A stretch of DNA of 64,000 bases from Rhodococcus spelaei (GTDB lineage Bacteria > Actinomycetota > Actinomycetes > Mycobacteriales > Mycobacteriaceae), in NCBI RefSeq assembly GCF_006704125.1, contig NZ_VIGH01000007.1:248001-312000 (forward strand), written 5' to 3'. The notes under the pieces were generated by a model. The model ran no database searches. It had not been told where the DNA came from and worked only from the letters and a program-made list of their open reading frames with translations. A program made the translations under genes and the position numbers. Shown piece after piece: positions 35,291 to 44,315 of this stretch. Position 1 is the stretch's first letter. Each line of letters starts with the position of its first letter.

Positions 35291-36487
35291 TCACATCGCG
35301 ACGTTGCCAGCCTTCCACGTGGCCCAGGGGACGTTCCAGTCGCCGAGGCCGTCGGTACCCGAGAGCGTGCCGCCGAGGGTGTTCTTCACGATCGCCAGGT
35401 CCCCGCGCTTGGTGTTGTCGTACACCCACTTGGCGTCAGCCGGACTGAGATTCAGGCAGCCGTGGCTGGTGTTCGTGTAGCCCTGCTGTCCGACCGACCA
35501 CGGCGCGGAGTGGAAGAAGATGCCACTGTAGGACATGCGGGTGGCCCAGTCCACCGGCGTCTTGTAGCCCTGAGGGGAGTTCACCGGCACCCCGTAGGTG
35601 GACGAGTCCATCACCAGGTTCGCGAACCGGTCCCCGATGATGTAGACGCCGTTGTCCGTGGGCGTGCTGTCCTTACCCATCGAGGTCGGCATGGTCATCA
35701 CCACCTGACCGTTGCGCTCGAAGGTGACCTGCTTGGTGTTGTCGTCGGCGGTCGCGATCATGGCGTCCCCTATCCGGAACTCCGACCGCTGGTTCACCTG
35801 TCCGAACAGGGTGCCGCCGAGATTGCGGCCGAAGACGTTCACGTCGACGGTGACGGTGGTGCCCGGGGCCCAGAAATTCTCAGGGCGCCAGCGCACCTCC
35901 CGATTGTTGACCCAGTAGAAGGCGCCCTCGACGGGCGGGTTCGTGACGACGATGATGGCGTCCTGCGCGGCCTTGCGGTCCGGAATGTTCTCGTCGAACT
36001 GGACGGCCACCGGTTGCCCGATACCCACGACCTCGCCCTCTGTCGGCAGGATGTACGGCTTCGCGAGATTGCCGGGCGAACTGGTGGTGAAGCTCGAGAC
36101 GATCGTCGCGGTGCCACCGAGGCCGAAGGCGTCCGCCTGCAGTCGATAGCGACCGTTGTAGACCAGCGGCGCCGTGTTCACCCACGACTTCCCGTCGGGC
36201 GCGATGGCACCGGGCACCGGCACGCCGGCCTCGTCGGCGAGGGTGACGACGGACAGTTTGCCGTCACCGACCAGGACGGTCACCGGGTCACTCGGCGAAT
36301 GCCCGACCGCTCCGTCCGCGACCCCGGAGGTCAGCTTGGGCTTGATCAGTTCGGCAACCGGGTTCAAGTCGATCGCGACGGTCGATGCTCCCGCTTCGCT
36401 GCCGCCGGACGGCACCGTGCATCCCGAGATCCCCAGCACCAGGGCCGCTGCCCCCAGCGCCACCGCGCTCAGCGAAACCCGATTCAT
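35291..36487 (-). CDS. ldt: L,D-transpeptidase lipoprotein (Ldt)
   Basis: 398 residues from ATG 36487. A lipoprotein signal peptide (VALGAAALVLGISGC, lipobox Cys near 25) places it at the outer face of the membrane. Two Ig-like domains follow, the second including 'EVVGIGQPVAVQFDENIPDR'. The YkuD catalytic domain starts near 260 ('KQVTFERNGQVVMTMPTSMG'), with 'IFFHSAPWSVGQQG' and the active-site motif 'TSHGCLNLSPADAKWVYD' (Cys near 342). It makes 3-3 peptidoglycan crosslinks, as do LdtMt1, LdtMt2 and LdtB, to which the architecture is equal. Confidence 0.95.
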   Translation of the reverse strand: MNRVSLSAVALGAAALVLGISGCTVPSGGSEAGASTVAIDLNPVAELIKPKLTSGVADGAVGHSPSDPVTVLVGDGKLSVVTLADEAGVPVPGAIAPDGKSWVNTAPLVYNGRYRLQADAFGLGGTATIVSSFTTSSPGNLAKPYILPTEGEVVGIGQPVAVQFDENIPDRKAAQDAIIVVTNPPVEGAFYWVNNREVRWRPENFWAPGTTVTVDVNVFGRNLGGTLFGQVNQRSEFRIGDAMIATADDNTKQVTFERNGQVVMTMPTSMGKDSTPTDNGVYIIGDRFANLVMDSSTYGVPVNSPQGYKTPVDWATRMSYSGIFFHSAPWSVGQQGYTNTSHGCLNLSPADAKWVYDNTKRGDLAIVKNTLGGTLSGTDGLGDWNVPWATWKAGNVAM

Positions 36488-36706
36488 CGTCACTCCACCC
36501 CACTCCACAACGACTCCAGATCAGGCCGCCGCCAGTACCGGACCGACGTGACCTGCGAACAGCAATGATCCCAGCCGACGGCGGGACCGACCCCCGGTCG
36601 CCACGACGACGGCGATAACGTTCACATTGCAATCGATCCCGGGCCGCTCGGCGTTACCGGATACCGCTCCTGACCAGCCGATTTCACTTCAGGCGCCAAC
36701 TCCTGT

Positions 36707-36712
36707 TAATGT
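36707..36712 (+). promoter_or_regulatory. Probable tRNA-Lys promoter
   Basis: TTCACT (36683-36688) and TAATGT (36707-36712) are separated by 18 bp about 45 bp upstream of the first tRNA-Lys. The remainder of 36488-36755 shows no gene. Confidence 0.45.
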
Positions 36713-36755
36713 TCCTCTCGCACCGAGCGCAAGGAAACGAGCGCGAGACGCACAT

Positions 36756-36828
<73 letters not shown>

Positions 36829-36833
36829 CAACG

Positions 36834-36866
36834 AACAAGCCCCAGTCCTCGGACCGGGGCTTGTTT
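36834..36866 (+). terminator. Terminator between the tRNA-Lys genes
   Basis: AACAAGCCCC (36834-36843) and GGGGCTTGTT (36856-36865) form a 10-bp stem followed by a T-rich stretch (TTTGATTTC). It is a good rho-independent terminator 5 nt after the first tRNA, so the second copy may need its own promoter or read-through. Confidence 0.75.
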
Positions 36867-36892
36867 GATTTCGTGTCGCTCAGGCGTCACGG

Positions 36893-36965
<73 letters not shown>

Positions 36966-37064
36966 CAACGAACCGGTTCTGGGACCGGGCACATCTCACC
37001 GCACTCGAGCGGATCACTCCGGTACCCGGACGCACAGCTTCCGGCCCCACCCACCGACCGGCAC

Positions 37065-37093
37065 GGTGTCCACCCGACAGTCGGGTGGACACC
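37065..37093. terminator. 13-bp hairpin between tRNA-Lys and the DUF3618 gene
   Basis: GGTGTCCACCCGA (37065-37077) and TCGGGTGGACACC (37081-37093) with a CAG loop lie just past the DUF3618 stop on the minus strand and downstream of the tRNAs on the plus strand. A bidirectional terminator is likely. Confidence 0.6.
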
Positions 37094-37101
37094 TCCGCGG
37101 C

Positions 37102-37323
37102 CTACCGGAAGATCTTGCGCACCACGAGGAGTGCGACCAACGCGCCCGCACCGATCAGTGCGAACTTCACCGGCGGCTCGTTCACCTTGGCCAACAACGT
37201 GGCCTTGGTGTTCTCGACCAGACGCTTCGGGTTGGTGCGGACGCTCAGCTCGTCGAGGGTGCTCGCGAGTTGGTTGCGGGCCCGCTCGATGTCGCGCTCG
37301 ATGCTCTCGGTGTCCCTGGGCAC
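37102..37323 (-). CDS. DUF3618 membrane protein
   Basis: 73 residues from a GTG. 'RDTESIERDIERARNQLAST' 'LDELSVRTNPKRLVENTK' is the DUF3618 signature (amphipathic helix with a conserved LD-L-R-NP pattern), followed by a transmembrane helix 'FALIGAGALVALLVVRKIF'. It corresponds to Rv2520c in the M. tuberculosis block with ldtB and bcp. Function unknown; the family often co-occurs with phage-holin-like superfamily III proteins. Confidence 0.88.
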   Translation of the reverse strand: MPRDTESIERDIERARNQLASTLDELSVRTNPKRLVENTKATLLAKVNEPPVKFALIGAGALVALLVVRKIFR

Positions 37324-37435
37324 GTGAATCCCACTTTCTATCGTCTGTCGATCTGCTTGCCATGACCGTACCGGTGCCCCGCGCACGGTCGTCGGCAGGA
37401 ACGCCCGACGGCAGAAACGAAGTAGCCTGACCACC

Positions 37436-37909
37436 GTGACCGACAACAACCGGCTCGCCGCCGGAGACACCGCGCCCGCCTTCACCCTCCCCGACGCAGA
37501 CGGTAAGGAGGTGTCGCTGTCCGACTACCGCGGACGCAAGGTCATCGTCTACTTCTACCCCGCCGCCAGCACGCCCGGCTGCACGAAGCAGGCCTGTGAC
37601 TTCCGCGACAACCTCGGCGAACTGAACGGCGCCGGCCTCGAGGTCGTCGGCATCTCCCCGGACAAGCCCGCCAAGCTGGCCAAGTTCCGCGACGCCGAGG
37701 AGCTGACCTTCCCGCTGCTCTCCGACCCCGACAAGTCCACGCTCGAGGCGTGGGGCGCGTTCGGCGAGAAGACCATGTACGGCAAGAAGGTTCAGGGCGT
37801 CATCCGCTCCACCTTCCTCGTCGACGAGAACGGCAAGATCGAGGTCGCGCAGTACAACGTGCGGGCCACGGGACACGTCGCGAAGCTCCGCCGCGACCTG
37901 TCCGTGTAA
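37436..37909 (+). CDS. bcp: Thioredoxin-dependent peroxiredoxin (Bcp/PrxQ)
   Basis: 157 residues from a GTG. 'GDTAPAFTLPDADGKEVSLS' starts the AhpC/TSA fold, and 'VIVYFYPAASTPGCTKQACD' carries the peroxidatic Cys49 and resolving Cys54 of the C-x4-C Bcp subclass. 'GVIRSTFLVDENGKI' is a C-terminal family segment. It reduces hydroperoxides in the cytoplasm. It converges on the M20 dipeptidase gene as in M. tuberculosis (Rv2521/Rv2522c). Confidence 0.96.
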   Translation: MTDNNRLAAGDTAPAFTLPDADGKEVSLSDYRGRKVIVYFYPAASTPGCTKQACDFRDNLGELNGAGLEVVGISPDKPAKLAKFRDAEELTFPLLSDPDKSTLEAWGAFGEKTMYGKKVQGVIRSTFLVDENGKIEVAQYNVRATGHVAKLRRDLSV

Positions 37910-37949
37910 CGCCGACCCTGTCCCCGTCCGACCCCACTCCCCTCCTCGG

Positions 37950-37996
37950 GTGAGGGGAACCTGCAGCCAGGTAGACCGAATGAAGGTTCCCTTCAC
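37950..37996. terminator. Conserved hairpin between bcp and the dipeptidase
   Basis: GTGAGGGGAACCT (37950-37962) and AGGTTCCCTTCAC (37984-37996) pair over 13 bp with one mismatch between convergent genes. The right half AGACCGAATGAAGGTTCCC is closely matched on the minus strand at 62214-62234. Confidence 0.6.
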
Positions 37997-38002
37997 CAGG
38001 GG

Positions 38003-39391
38003 TCAGGCAGAGGGAGTCGAGGCGAACCTCTCGAGGAACAACGCCTCGGCCACCGCAAGGTTCTCGATCTCGGACGGGTCCACGCTCTCGTTCGGCGCGT
38101 GGATCAGGCAGCGTGGCTCCTCGACGCCGAGCATCACGATCTCCGCACCGGGCACCTCGGCGGCGAAGACGTTGCACAGTGGGATGGACCCGCCCTGGCC
38201 GACCGTGCCCAGCGGCTTGCCGAACGCCTCCGCCATCGCAGCCCCGAGGGCCGCGTACCCCGGGCCGTCGGTGCGGGCGCGGAACGGCGAGCCGACCTGC
38301 TCGGGCTCGACCGTGACCCGGGCTCCCCACGGGGCCTTGGACAGCAGGTGCGCGGTGAGCGCGTCCTGTGCCCGCTGCGGATCCATCCCGGGCGGCACCC
38401 GCAGGTTCAGCCGGGCCGAGGCCCGCGGCTGGATCGCGGCCGCCGACCCGACCACGGGCGGGCAGTCCATCCCGAGGATGGTCAGGGCGGGTCGGGCCCA
38501 CACCCGGTCCGCGACCGACCCGGTCCCGGGCAGATCGACCCCGTCGAGCACCCCCGCGTCGGTGCGGAACTGGGACTCCTCGTAGCCCACCCCGTCCCAG
38601 GACTGGCCGGACTCGAGCCCGTCGACCACGGTGTTGCCGTCCGCGTCGCGCAGTGTCGCGAGCATCTGAACCAGCGCGGCCATCGCATCGGGTGCGGGGC
38701 CGCCGAACATGCCCGAATGGATCTCGCCCGCCAGGGTTTCCACGTGCACCACGACGTTCGCGACGCCTCGGAGGGTGACGGTCGCGGTGGGCTCGCCGAC
38801 CTCCGCGTTACCCGTGTCGACCACCAGGATCATGTCCGCCTGGAAGAGTTCCGGCTGCTCCTGCACCAGGTCCTCGAGGCCGCCCGTGCCCATCTCCTCG
38901 GAACCCTCCGCGACCAGGCGGATCCCGACCGGGAACGGCGAGCCATCGGTCGTCGAACTCCGCAGGGCCCGCAGCGCCAGCAGGTGCATGACGATGTTGC
39001 CCTTGCAGTCCGCCGCGCCGCGCCCGTACCAGCGACCGTCGCGTTCGGTGAGCTCGAACGGCGCGGTGTGCCACTTGTTCTCGTCGCCGGGCGGCTGCAC
39101 GTCGTAGTGGCAGTACAGCAGCACGGTCGGCGCACCCTCCGGTCCCGGCTGGTGGCCGACGACGGCATTCGAGCCGTCCGTGGTCTCGATCAGTTCGACC
39201 TTGCCGACACCTGCCGCGAGGAAGGCGTCCCGGACCCAGGTCGCGGCCCGGACGCACTCCTCCTTGGGGAACTGCCGCGGGTCTGCGACCGAACGGAAGC
39301 CGACCAGCGTCGCGAGTTCGTCTCGCGCGGTGGGCATCAGAGCCTGCACCTTGGCGCGGATCTGGTCCGAATCCGTCTTGTCATCCGACAC
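38003..39391 (-). CDS. M20 family metallopeptidase (dipeptidase)
   Basis: 462 residues. Metal-site motifs: 'VLLYCHYDVQPPGDENKW' (His and Asp), 'YGRGAADCKGNIVMHLLAL' (bridging Asp), 'LVAEGSEEMGTGGLED' (Glu pair), 'LVVDTGN' and the C-terminal 'CLIHAPNESV' (His). The central dimerisation domain includes 'LAGEIHSGMFGGPAPDAMAA'. It hydrolyses dipeptides or related amides in the cytoplasm. It occupies the place of Rv2522c. Confidence 0.93.
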   Translation of the reverse strand: MSDDKTDSDQIRAKVQALMPTARDELATLVGFRSVADPRQFPKEECVRAATWVRDAFLAAGVGKVELIETTDGSNAVVGHQPGPEGAPTVLLYCHYDVQPPGDENKWHTAPFELTERDGRWYGRGAADCKGNIVMHLLALRALRSSTTDGSPFPVGIRLVAEGSEEMGTGGLEDLVQEQPELFQADMILVVDTGNAEVGEPTATVTLRGVANVVVHVETLAGEIHSGMFGGPAPDAMAALVQMLATLRDADGNTVVDGLESGQSWDGVGYEESQFRTDAGVLDGVDLPGTGSVADRVWARPALTILGMDCPPVVGSAAAIQPRASARLNLRVPPGMDPQRAQDALTAHLLSKAPWGARVTVEPEQVGSPFRARTDGPGYAALGAAMAEAFGKPLGTVGQGGSIPLCNVFAAEVPGAEIVMLGVEEPRCLIHAPNESVDPSEIENLAVAEALFLERFASTPSA

Positions 39392-39430
39392 GGTCGCCTC
39401 CTCGTGTGTCTCGGCCGGCCTTGTCGCCGG

Positions 39431-39922
39431 TCACTTGTCGTCCACCAGTTTCAGGTCGTCGGCGTACTGCACGAAGCCCCGGAGTTGGTCGGGGCAGTAG
39501 GTTTCGATCACGATCCGCTCGCCCGCGACCACATCGGTGGTCGCGATGATCGGGCGTTGGCCCGGTCCGGCGGCACCGTTGACTATCTGCTGGTCCAGCA
39601 CGCCGCGACGCAGCGCATCGCCCGGATGCGAGCACGCGACGCCCCCAGTGGTCCCGAGCACCCTGGCGGTGGCGTCCACGTCCAGGGTGCCGAGCCCGGC
39701 CGCCTGGAACCGTTCGGCCAATGCGGTGGCCTTGGAGAGGGACTCGGCGTCGCGCTGGTTCTGGTTGAACGCCACCAGGCCCCACACCGACAGTCCGACG
39801 AAGAGCGCGAACGCGACCAGGTAGATGATCAGGTGGGTGTTCTCGGGCCGGGTGTGCAGGTCGTCCACCGCGGCGACGTTGACCTCGTGGCCCGCCGCGT
39901 GCCGGGGGGTGTGCGCGGTCAT
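39431..39922 (-). CDS. Single-pass membrane protein coupled to an APC permease
   Basis: 163 residues; its ATG overlaps the permease stop (ATGA). A cytoplasmic N-terminus rich in His is followed by one transmembrane segment 'LIIYLVAFALFVGLSVWGLV' near 35-54, and an extracytoplasmic domain with two cysteines ('GVACSHPGDALRRG', 'VIETYCPDQLRGFVQY') that could form a disulfide. I recognise no family. Coupling suggests an accessory or sensor subunit of the transporter. Confidence 0.75.
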   Translation of the reverse strand: MTAHTPRHAAGHEVNVAAVDDLHTRPENTHLIIYLVAFALFVGLSVWGLVAFNQNQRDAESLSKATALAERFQAAGLGTLDVDATARVLGTTGGVACSHPGDALRRGVLDQQIVNGAAGPGQRPIIATTDVVAGERIVIETYCPDQLRGFVQYADDLKLVDDK

Positions 39923-41400
39923 CACGCCTCCTCGGCCTTGAGCGCGGCGAGCGGGTCGACTGTCACGTCCTGCTTCCAGGACGGCTTGCGCATCGCCAGG
40001 ATCAGCAGGGGCACTCCGATTCCGACGACGCCGAACCCGCCGCCGACGATCAGGACGTAGACGAGGACGTTTCCGCCGCCGAACTGGGACGGCGGGACGA
40101 AGCCGATGCAGAAGGCCGCGACACTGGCCACGATGCCGACCCAGCAGAGCAGGAAGAGGGCGGGAGCGCGGTAGCCGCGCGGATGGTCCGGCTGTCGGCG
40201 GCGCAGCCGCATCGCCGCGGCGAACATCAGGACGTAGACCACGAGGTAGACCTGGGTCGTGATGACCGACAGGATCCAGTAGGCGCTGGACACCTCCGGG
40301 ATGAAGGCGTACAACAACGCGATCAGCGTGGTCACCGCGCCCTGGGCGACGAGGATGTTCTGCTGGATGCCATGCTTGTTGAGCTTCTGCAGTACCGGCG
40401 GCAGGAACCCGTCCTGCCGACCGATCATCAGCAGGCCCTTGGAGGGTCCGGCCAGCCAGGTCAACATGCCACCGAGCGAGGCGGCGATCAGCATCAGGGC
40501 CAGAATCGGTGTGGCCCAGCCGAATCCGAAGTGCGCGAAGAAGGTGTCGAAGGCCTGCATCACACCCGCGGTCAGCGAGAGCTTCTCCGCCGGCACGACC
40601 CAGCTGATCGCGATGGCGGGCAGGATGAAGATGCCGAGCACCAGGCCCATCGCGACGAACATGGCGCGCGGAAATTCGCTGGCCGGCTTGCGCAGGCTCG
40701 ACACGTGCACCGCGTTCATCTCCATGCCCGAGTAGGACAGGAAGTTGTTGACGATGAGCACCAGGCTGGCGATGCCGGTCCAGGCGGGCAGCAGCGCGCT
40801 GAATTCCATCGGCGCGGCGGACGCGTTGCCCTGCCCCAGGAAGACGATGCCCATCACGATCAGCAGTACGCCGGGAATGAGGGTGCCGAGGACCAGTCCG
40901 GCACTGGAGAGTCCGGCGACGGCCTTCATCCCGCGTGAGGAGACGAACACGCCCGTCCAGAACAGCGTGACGATGATGATCGCTGTGTAGAGGCCGTTCG
41001 ACGCCAGCGACGGATTCACCACGTACGCAAAGGTGCTCGCGACGTAGGCGAGCAGCGTCGGGTAGTAGAAGATCGTCATCGCGAATTGGCACCAGACGGC
41101 GAGGAAGCCCAGCTTGTCCGAAAGACCTTCCCCCACCCAGCGATAGACGCCGCCGGACCAGCCGGACGCCAGTTCCGCCGAAACCAACGACGTCGGCAGC
41201 AGGAACACGATCGCGGGAACGATGTAGAGGAACACGCAGGCGAGGCCGTAGACGGCCATCGACGGCGCCGAGCGAAGGCTCGCAACCGAACTGGTGGTCA
41301 TCATCGCCAGCGCGATCCAGGTGATGTACTGCTGCCGCGGCGCGACCGGCAACCGGCGCGCAGTGGTGGAACTCGACTCTCCGGCAGTGTCCAGGCTCAT
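39922..41400 (-). CDS. APC-superfamily amino acid permease (glutamate:GABA antiporter-like)
   Basis: 492 residues from ATG 41400 (ATG 41412 also possible). Twelve hydrophobic segments; the first contains the unusual 'ALAMMTTSSVASLRSAPSMA', followed by 'LLPTSLVSAELASGWSGGVY' 'RWVGEGLSDKLGF', a pattern of the GadC/YjeM branch of the APC superfamily. 'NNFLSYSGMEMNAVHVSSLR' is the TM6-TM7 region of this group. The substrate is likely an amino acid. It is coupled to a downstream single-pass protein. Confidence 0.88.
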   Translation of the reverse strand: MSLDTAGESSSTTARRLPVAPRQQYITWIALAMMTTSSVASLRSAPSMAVYGLACVFLYIVPAIVFLLPTSLVSAELASGWSGGVYRWVGEGLSDKLGFLAVWCQFAMTIFYYPTLLAYVASTFAYVVNPSLASNGLYTAIIIVTLFWTGVFVSSRGMKAVAGLSSAGLVLGTLIPGVLLIVMGIVFLGQGNASAAPMEFSALLPAWTGIASLVLIVNNFLSYSGMEMNAVHVSSLRKPASEFPRAMFVAMGLVLGIFILPAIAISWVVPAEKLSLTAGVMQAFDTFFAHFGFGWATPILALMLIAASLGGMLTWLAGPSKGLLMIGRQDGFLPPVLQKLNKHGIQQNILVAQGAVTTLIALLYAFIPEVSSAYWILSVITTQVYLVVYVLMFAAAMRLRRRQPDHPRGYRAPALFLLCWVGIVASVAAFCIGFVPPSQFGGGNVLVYVLIVGGGFGVVGIGVPLLILAMRKPSWKQDVTVDPLAALKAEEA

Positions 41401-41519
41401 TCGGTCCACCATCCCGTCGGACGGGCCGCCACAGCTTCGACGACTGTGTGCGGCCGCAGGCTTCCTAGCACTATCCCCCGCGCGGGGGCTTCGTGCAGTG
41501 GATAACGGCGAGCCGAGCA

Positions 41520-41546
41520 CGTATTCACCCGGATCGGGTGAATACG
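41520..41546 (-). terminator. 12-bp hairpin after tetR
   Basis: CGTATTCACCCG and CGGGTGAATACG with a GAT loop lie 10 nt after the TetR stop on the minus strand and before the permease start. The TTCACCC core recalls the hairpins at 8889 and 57461. Confidence 0.6.
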
Positions 41547-41555
41547 CGGCACCGG

Positions 41556-42311
41556 TCAGCGATGGGCGTCGATCAACTGCTCGACGCCGTCGAGCAGCAG
41601 GTCGAGCGCGAAGCCGAAGTCCGCGTCCTCCCATTCGACGTCGGGGTCGGGATCGAACGCGCCGGCGGCCAACGCCTCGGACAGGTGCGGAAACCGGTCG
41701 GGCTCGAACAGTCGCGGCAGCAGGGCCGGGTAGTCGCGTACGGCGGCGTCCTCCGCCGAGACCGTCGCCGAGGCGGTCGCGAAGTCCGCGGCGAAACGCG
41801 CCCGTCCGATCACGTACAGCGACGTGGTGAGGACTACCTGGAAGCGGAGGGAATGCGGCAGCGGCGTGTCGGTGAGGGCGCTGAGTCCGGCGTCCAGCCA
41901 GGCGATGTTGTTCGGCCCGGTCGGCGGGGCGCCCCCGATCGACAGTTGCAGCCACCACGGGTGCCGCATGAGTGCCGCGTACTCGGCGCCCGCCCACGCC
42001 GCGAGCGCCTCCCGCCACGGGGTCGACGGCGCGATCGCGGGCGGCGGCCCCACCACTCGGTCGGAGATCAGCTCGACCAGTTCGTCCTTGCTCGCGACGT
42101 AGCGGTAGAGCGACATGGTCGTGAAGCCGAGTTGCTTGGCGACGCGGGCCATCGACAGCGCCGCGATGCCGTCGGCGTCGGCGAGTTCGATTGCCGTGTC
42201 GACGATCTGCTCGATGCTGAGACCTCGCCGGGGGCCGCGGCTGCCGGCCTCGGCCAGCCCCCAGGCGAGCGCGACCGTCCGCGGCAGGTCGCGTTCGTCC
42301 GCGGTGTCCAT
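41556..42311 (-). CDS. TetR-family regulator of the ABC exporter
   Basis: 251 residues from ATG 42311, preceded by GGGAGAG; ATG 42350 is a weaker alternative. HTH: 'LSIEQIVDTAIELADADGIA' 'ALSMARVAKQLGFTTMSLYR' 'YVASKDELVELISDRV', close to TetR(C)-type regulators of drug efflux. The C-terminal domain (WREALAAWAGAEYAALMRHP) is the common efflux-regulator ligand domain. It is divergent from a DrrAB-like ABC exporter with a 9-bp inverted repeat between them. Confidence 0.93.
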   Translation of the reverse strand: MDTADERDLPRTVALAWGLAEAGSRGPRRGLSIEQIVDTAIELADADGIAALSMARVAKQLGFTTMSLYRYVASKDELVELISDRVVGPPPAIAPSTPWREALAAWAGAEYAALMRHPWWLQLSIGGAPPTGPNNIAWLDAGLSALTDTPLPHSLRFQVVLTTSLYVIGRARFAADFATASATVSAEDAAVRDYPALLPRLFEPDRFPHLSEALAAGAFDPDPDVEWEDADFGFALDLLLDGVEQLIDAHR

Positions 42312-42355
42312 CGGTACAACTCTCCCGTCGTCGGCCCCTCTTGCGCTCATCCTAA

Positions 42356-42397
42356 AACTGTGTACCTTATAAACCGAAGTATATGACATACACAGTT
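42356..42397. promoter_or_regulatory. Inverted repeat between tetR and the ABC exporter
   Basis: AACTGTGTA (42356-42364) and TACACAGTT (42389-42397) are perfect complements around an AT-rich core containing TATAAA and GTATATGACATAC. The region lies between the divergent genes and is probably the TetR operator overlapping both -10 regions. Confidence 0.6.
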
Positions 42398-42458
42398 CTG
42401 GACATGCAGCGAGCTCGAACTCGAAGTGACTGAACCTCGAAGCGATCGGAGAACATCG

Positions 42459-43433
42459 ATGAACCACGACGAACCCGGAGACGCGATCCGCGTCCACGGC
42501 CTCACCAAGAAGTACGGCGACCACCTGGTCCTCGACGGACTCGACCTGCACGTGCCTGTCGGCCGGATCTTCGCCCTGCTCGGCGCGAACGGCGCAGGCA
42601 AGACCACCACCGTCCGCATCCTGTCCACGCTGCTGCCCTTCGACTCCGGCCAGGTGACCGTCGCCGGGCACTCGCTGCCCGGCGCAGCGCAGTCGGTGCG
42701 CCGCAGCATCAGCGTCACCGGCCAGTACGCGGCGGTCGACAAGGTGCTGACCGGCCGCGAGAACCTCATGCTCGTCGCCGAACTCAACCACCTCGGCCGG
42801 ACCGAATCACGCCGCCGCACGGCGGAACTGCTGGACCGATTCGATCTCGTCGGTGCGGCCGACCGCCGGGCCGAGACGTACTCGGGCGGCATGGCGCGCC
42901 GACTGGACCTGGCCATGAGCCTGGTCGCGCACCCGCAGGTCGTCTTCCTCGACGAGCCGACCACCGGACTCGATCCGCGCAGCCGTCGCGAGATGTGGTC
43001 CGTCATCCGCGAACTCGCCGACGGCGGGGTGACCATCTTCCTGACCACGCAGTACCTCGAGGAGGCCGACGAACTGGCGGACCGCATCGCCGTCATCGAC
43101 GGCGGCGCAATCGTGGCCGAGGGCACCCCCACCGAGCTCAAGAAGCTGGTCAACGGCGGACACGTGGAACTTCAGTTCGCCGACCGCACGCAGTTCGACC
43201 GGGCCGCTGTCGCGCTGCCCGGGGCTGTCACCGACGCCGGCACCCTGACCGTCGAGGTGCCGACCGACGGCAGTATCGCCTCCCTCAAGACGCTGCTCGA
43301 CCGGATCGACTCCCCCGAACTCTCGGTCGAGCAGTTCGCGCTGCACACCCCCGACCTGGACGACGTCTTCTTCGCCCTCACCGGTGCACCCCGCGCCACC
43401 GGTTCCGACTCGACGAAAGCAGCAGTCCGATGA
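42459..43433 (+). CDS. Daunorubicin-resistance-type ABC ATPase (DrrA-like)
   Basis: 324 residues. Walker A 'GANGAGKTTTVRILSTLLPF', Q-loop 'ISVTGQYAAVDKVLTGRENL', signature 'TYSGGMARRLDLAMSLVAHP', Walker B 'VVFLDEPTTGLDPRSRREMW', and H-loop region 'TIFLTTQYLEEADELADRIA' (Gln replaces the switch His, as commonly in DrrA). The C-terminal DrrA extension ends 'TPDLDDVFFALTG'. It energises the membrane partner encoded next with a 4-nt overlap. Confidence 0.95.
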   Translation: MNHDEPGDAIRVHGLTKKYGDHLVLDGLDLHVPVGRIFALLGANGAGKTTTVRILSTLLPFDSGQVTVAGHSLPGAAQSVRRSISVTGQYAAVDKVLTGRENLMLVAELNHLGRTESRRRTAELLDRFDLVGAADRRAETYSGGMARRLDLAMSLVAHPQVVFLDEPTTGLDPRSRREMWSVIRELADGGVTIFLTTQYLEEADELADRIAVIDGGAIVAEGTPTELKKLVNGGHVELQFADRTQFDRAAVALPGAVTDAGTLTVEVPTDGSIASLKTLLDRIDSPELSVEQFALHTPDLDDVFFALTGAPRATGSDSTKAAVR

Positions 43434-44218
43434 GCACCCGCACCGTCACACACAGCGAATTCACTTCTGTCGCAGCCGATTCCGCGGTGATGCTGCGCCG
43501 CAACCTCAAACACGTCCTGCGCAGCCCCGACACCATGCTGATGGCGGTGGCGCTGCCGATCATGCTGATGCTGCTGTTCGTCTACGTCTTCGGCGGCGCG
43601 ATCAACACCGGCACCGACTACATCAACTACGTCGTTCCCGGAATCATCCTGCTGTGCGCGGCATTCGGCGCCTCGACCACCGCGGTCAGCGTGTCCACCG
43701 ACATGACCGAGGGCATCATCGACCGCTTCCGCACGCTGCCGATCGCGCAGTCGTCCTTCCTGACCGGGCACGTACTGGTCAGCGTGGTGCGCAACCTCGC
43801 CACCACCGCGATCGTCATCGCGGTCGCGCTGCTGATGGGCTTTCGCCCGACCAGTGACCCGCTGAGGTGGCTCGGGGTGGTCGGGGTGATCGGCGCCTTC
43901 ATCTTCGGACTGTCCTACCTGTCCACGGCACTGGGACTGCTCGCGAAGAATCCGGAGGCGGCGAGCGGTTTCACCTTCGTGATCATGTTCGTGCCGTACG
44001 TCAGCAGCGCGTTCGTTCCTGCCGACTCAATGCCGTCGTGGCTGCAGTGGTTCGCCGAGAACCAGCCGGTCACCCCGATCATCGAGACCGTCCGCGGGCT
44101 GCTGATGGGCACCGAGATCGGCAACAGTGCGTGGCTCGCCCTGGGCTGGTGCGCGGCGATCACGGTAATCGGGTTCGCCTGGTCCACGGTGCTCTACCGC
44201 CGCCGCGTCGCCGCCTGA
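43430..44218 (+). CDS. ABC-2 type permease (DrrB-like)
   Basis: 262 residues with six transmembrane segments: 'LMAVALPIMLMLLFVYVFGG', 'YVVPGIILLCAAFGASTTAV', 'ATTAIVIAVALLMGF', 'VVGVIGAFIFGLSYLSTALG', 'GFTFVIMFVPYVSSAFVP' and 'LALGWCAAITVIGFAWSTVL'. The 'TEGIIDRFRTLPI' loop and 'FAENQPVTPIIETVRGLLMG' are ABC2_membrane hallmarks. It forms a drug or lipid exporter with the preceding ATPase under the divergent TetR. Confidence 0.94.
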   Translation: MSTRTVTHSEFTSVAADSAVMLRRNLKHVLRSPDTMLMAVALPIMLMLLFVYVFGGAINTGTDYINYVVPGIILLCAAFGASTTAVSVSTDMTEGIIDRFRTLPIAQSSFLTGHVLVSVVRNLATTAIVIAVALLMGFRPTSDPLRWLGVVGVIGAFIFGLSYLSTALGLLAKNPEAASGFTFVIMFVPYVSSAFVPADSMPSWLQWFAENQPVTPIIETVRGLLMGTEIGNSAWLALGWCAAITVIGFAWSTVLYRRRVAA

Positions 44219-44315
44219 CCCGGGCAACCCGGCGCCCGCAGGTATCCGGTACTCGGAGAAACACCGAAGTCGGGGGTTCGTCGAATCCGGTACCTGTGGC
44301 GGCTAACCTGGACTG

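Noticed and set aside
36834..36866. Possible T-box or riboswitch near tRNA-Lys
   Set aside because: The hairpin fits a plain terminator and no amino-acid gene follows.
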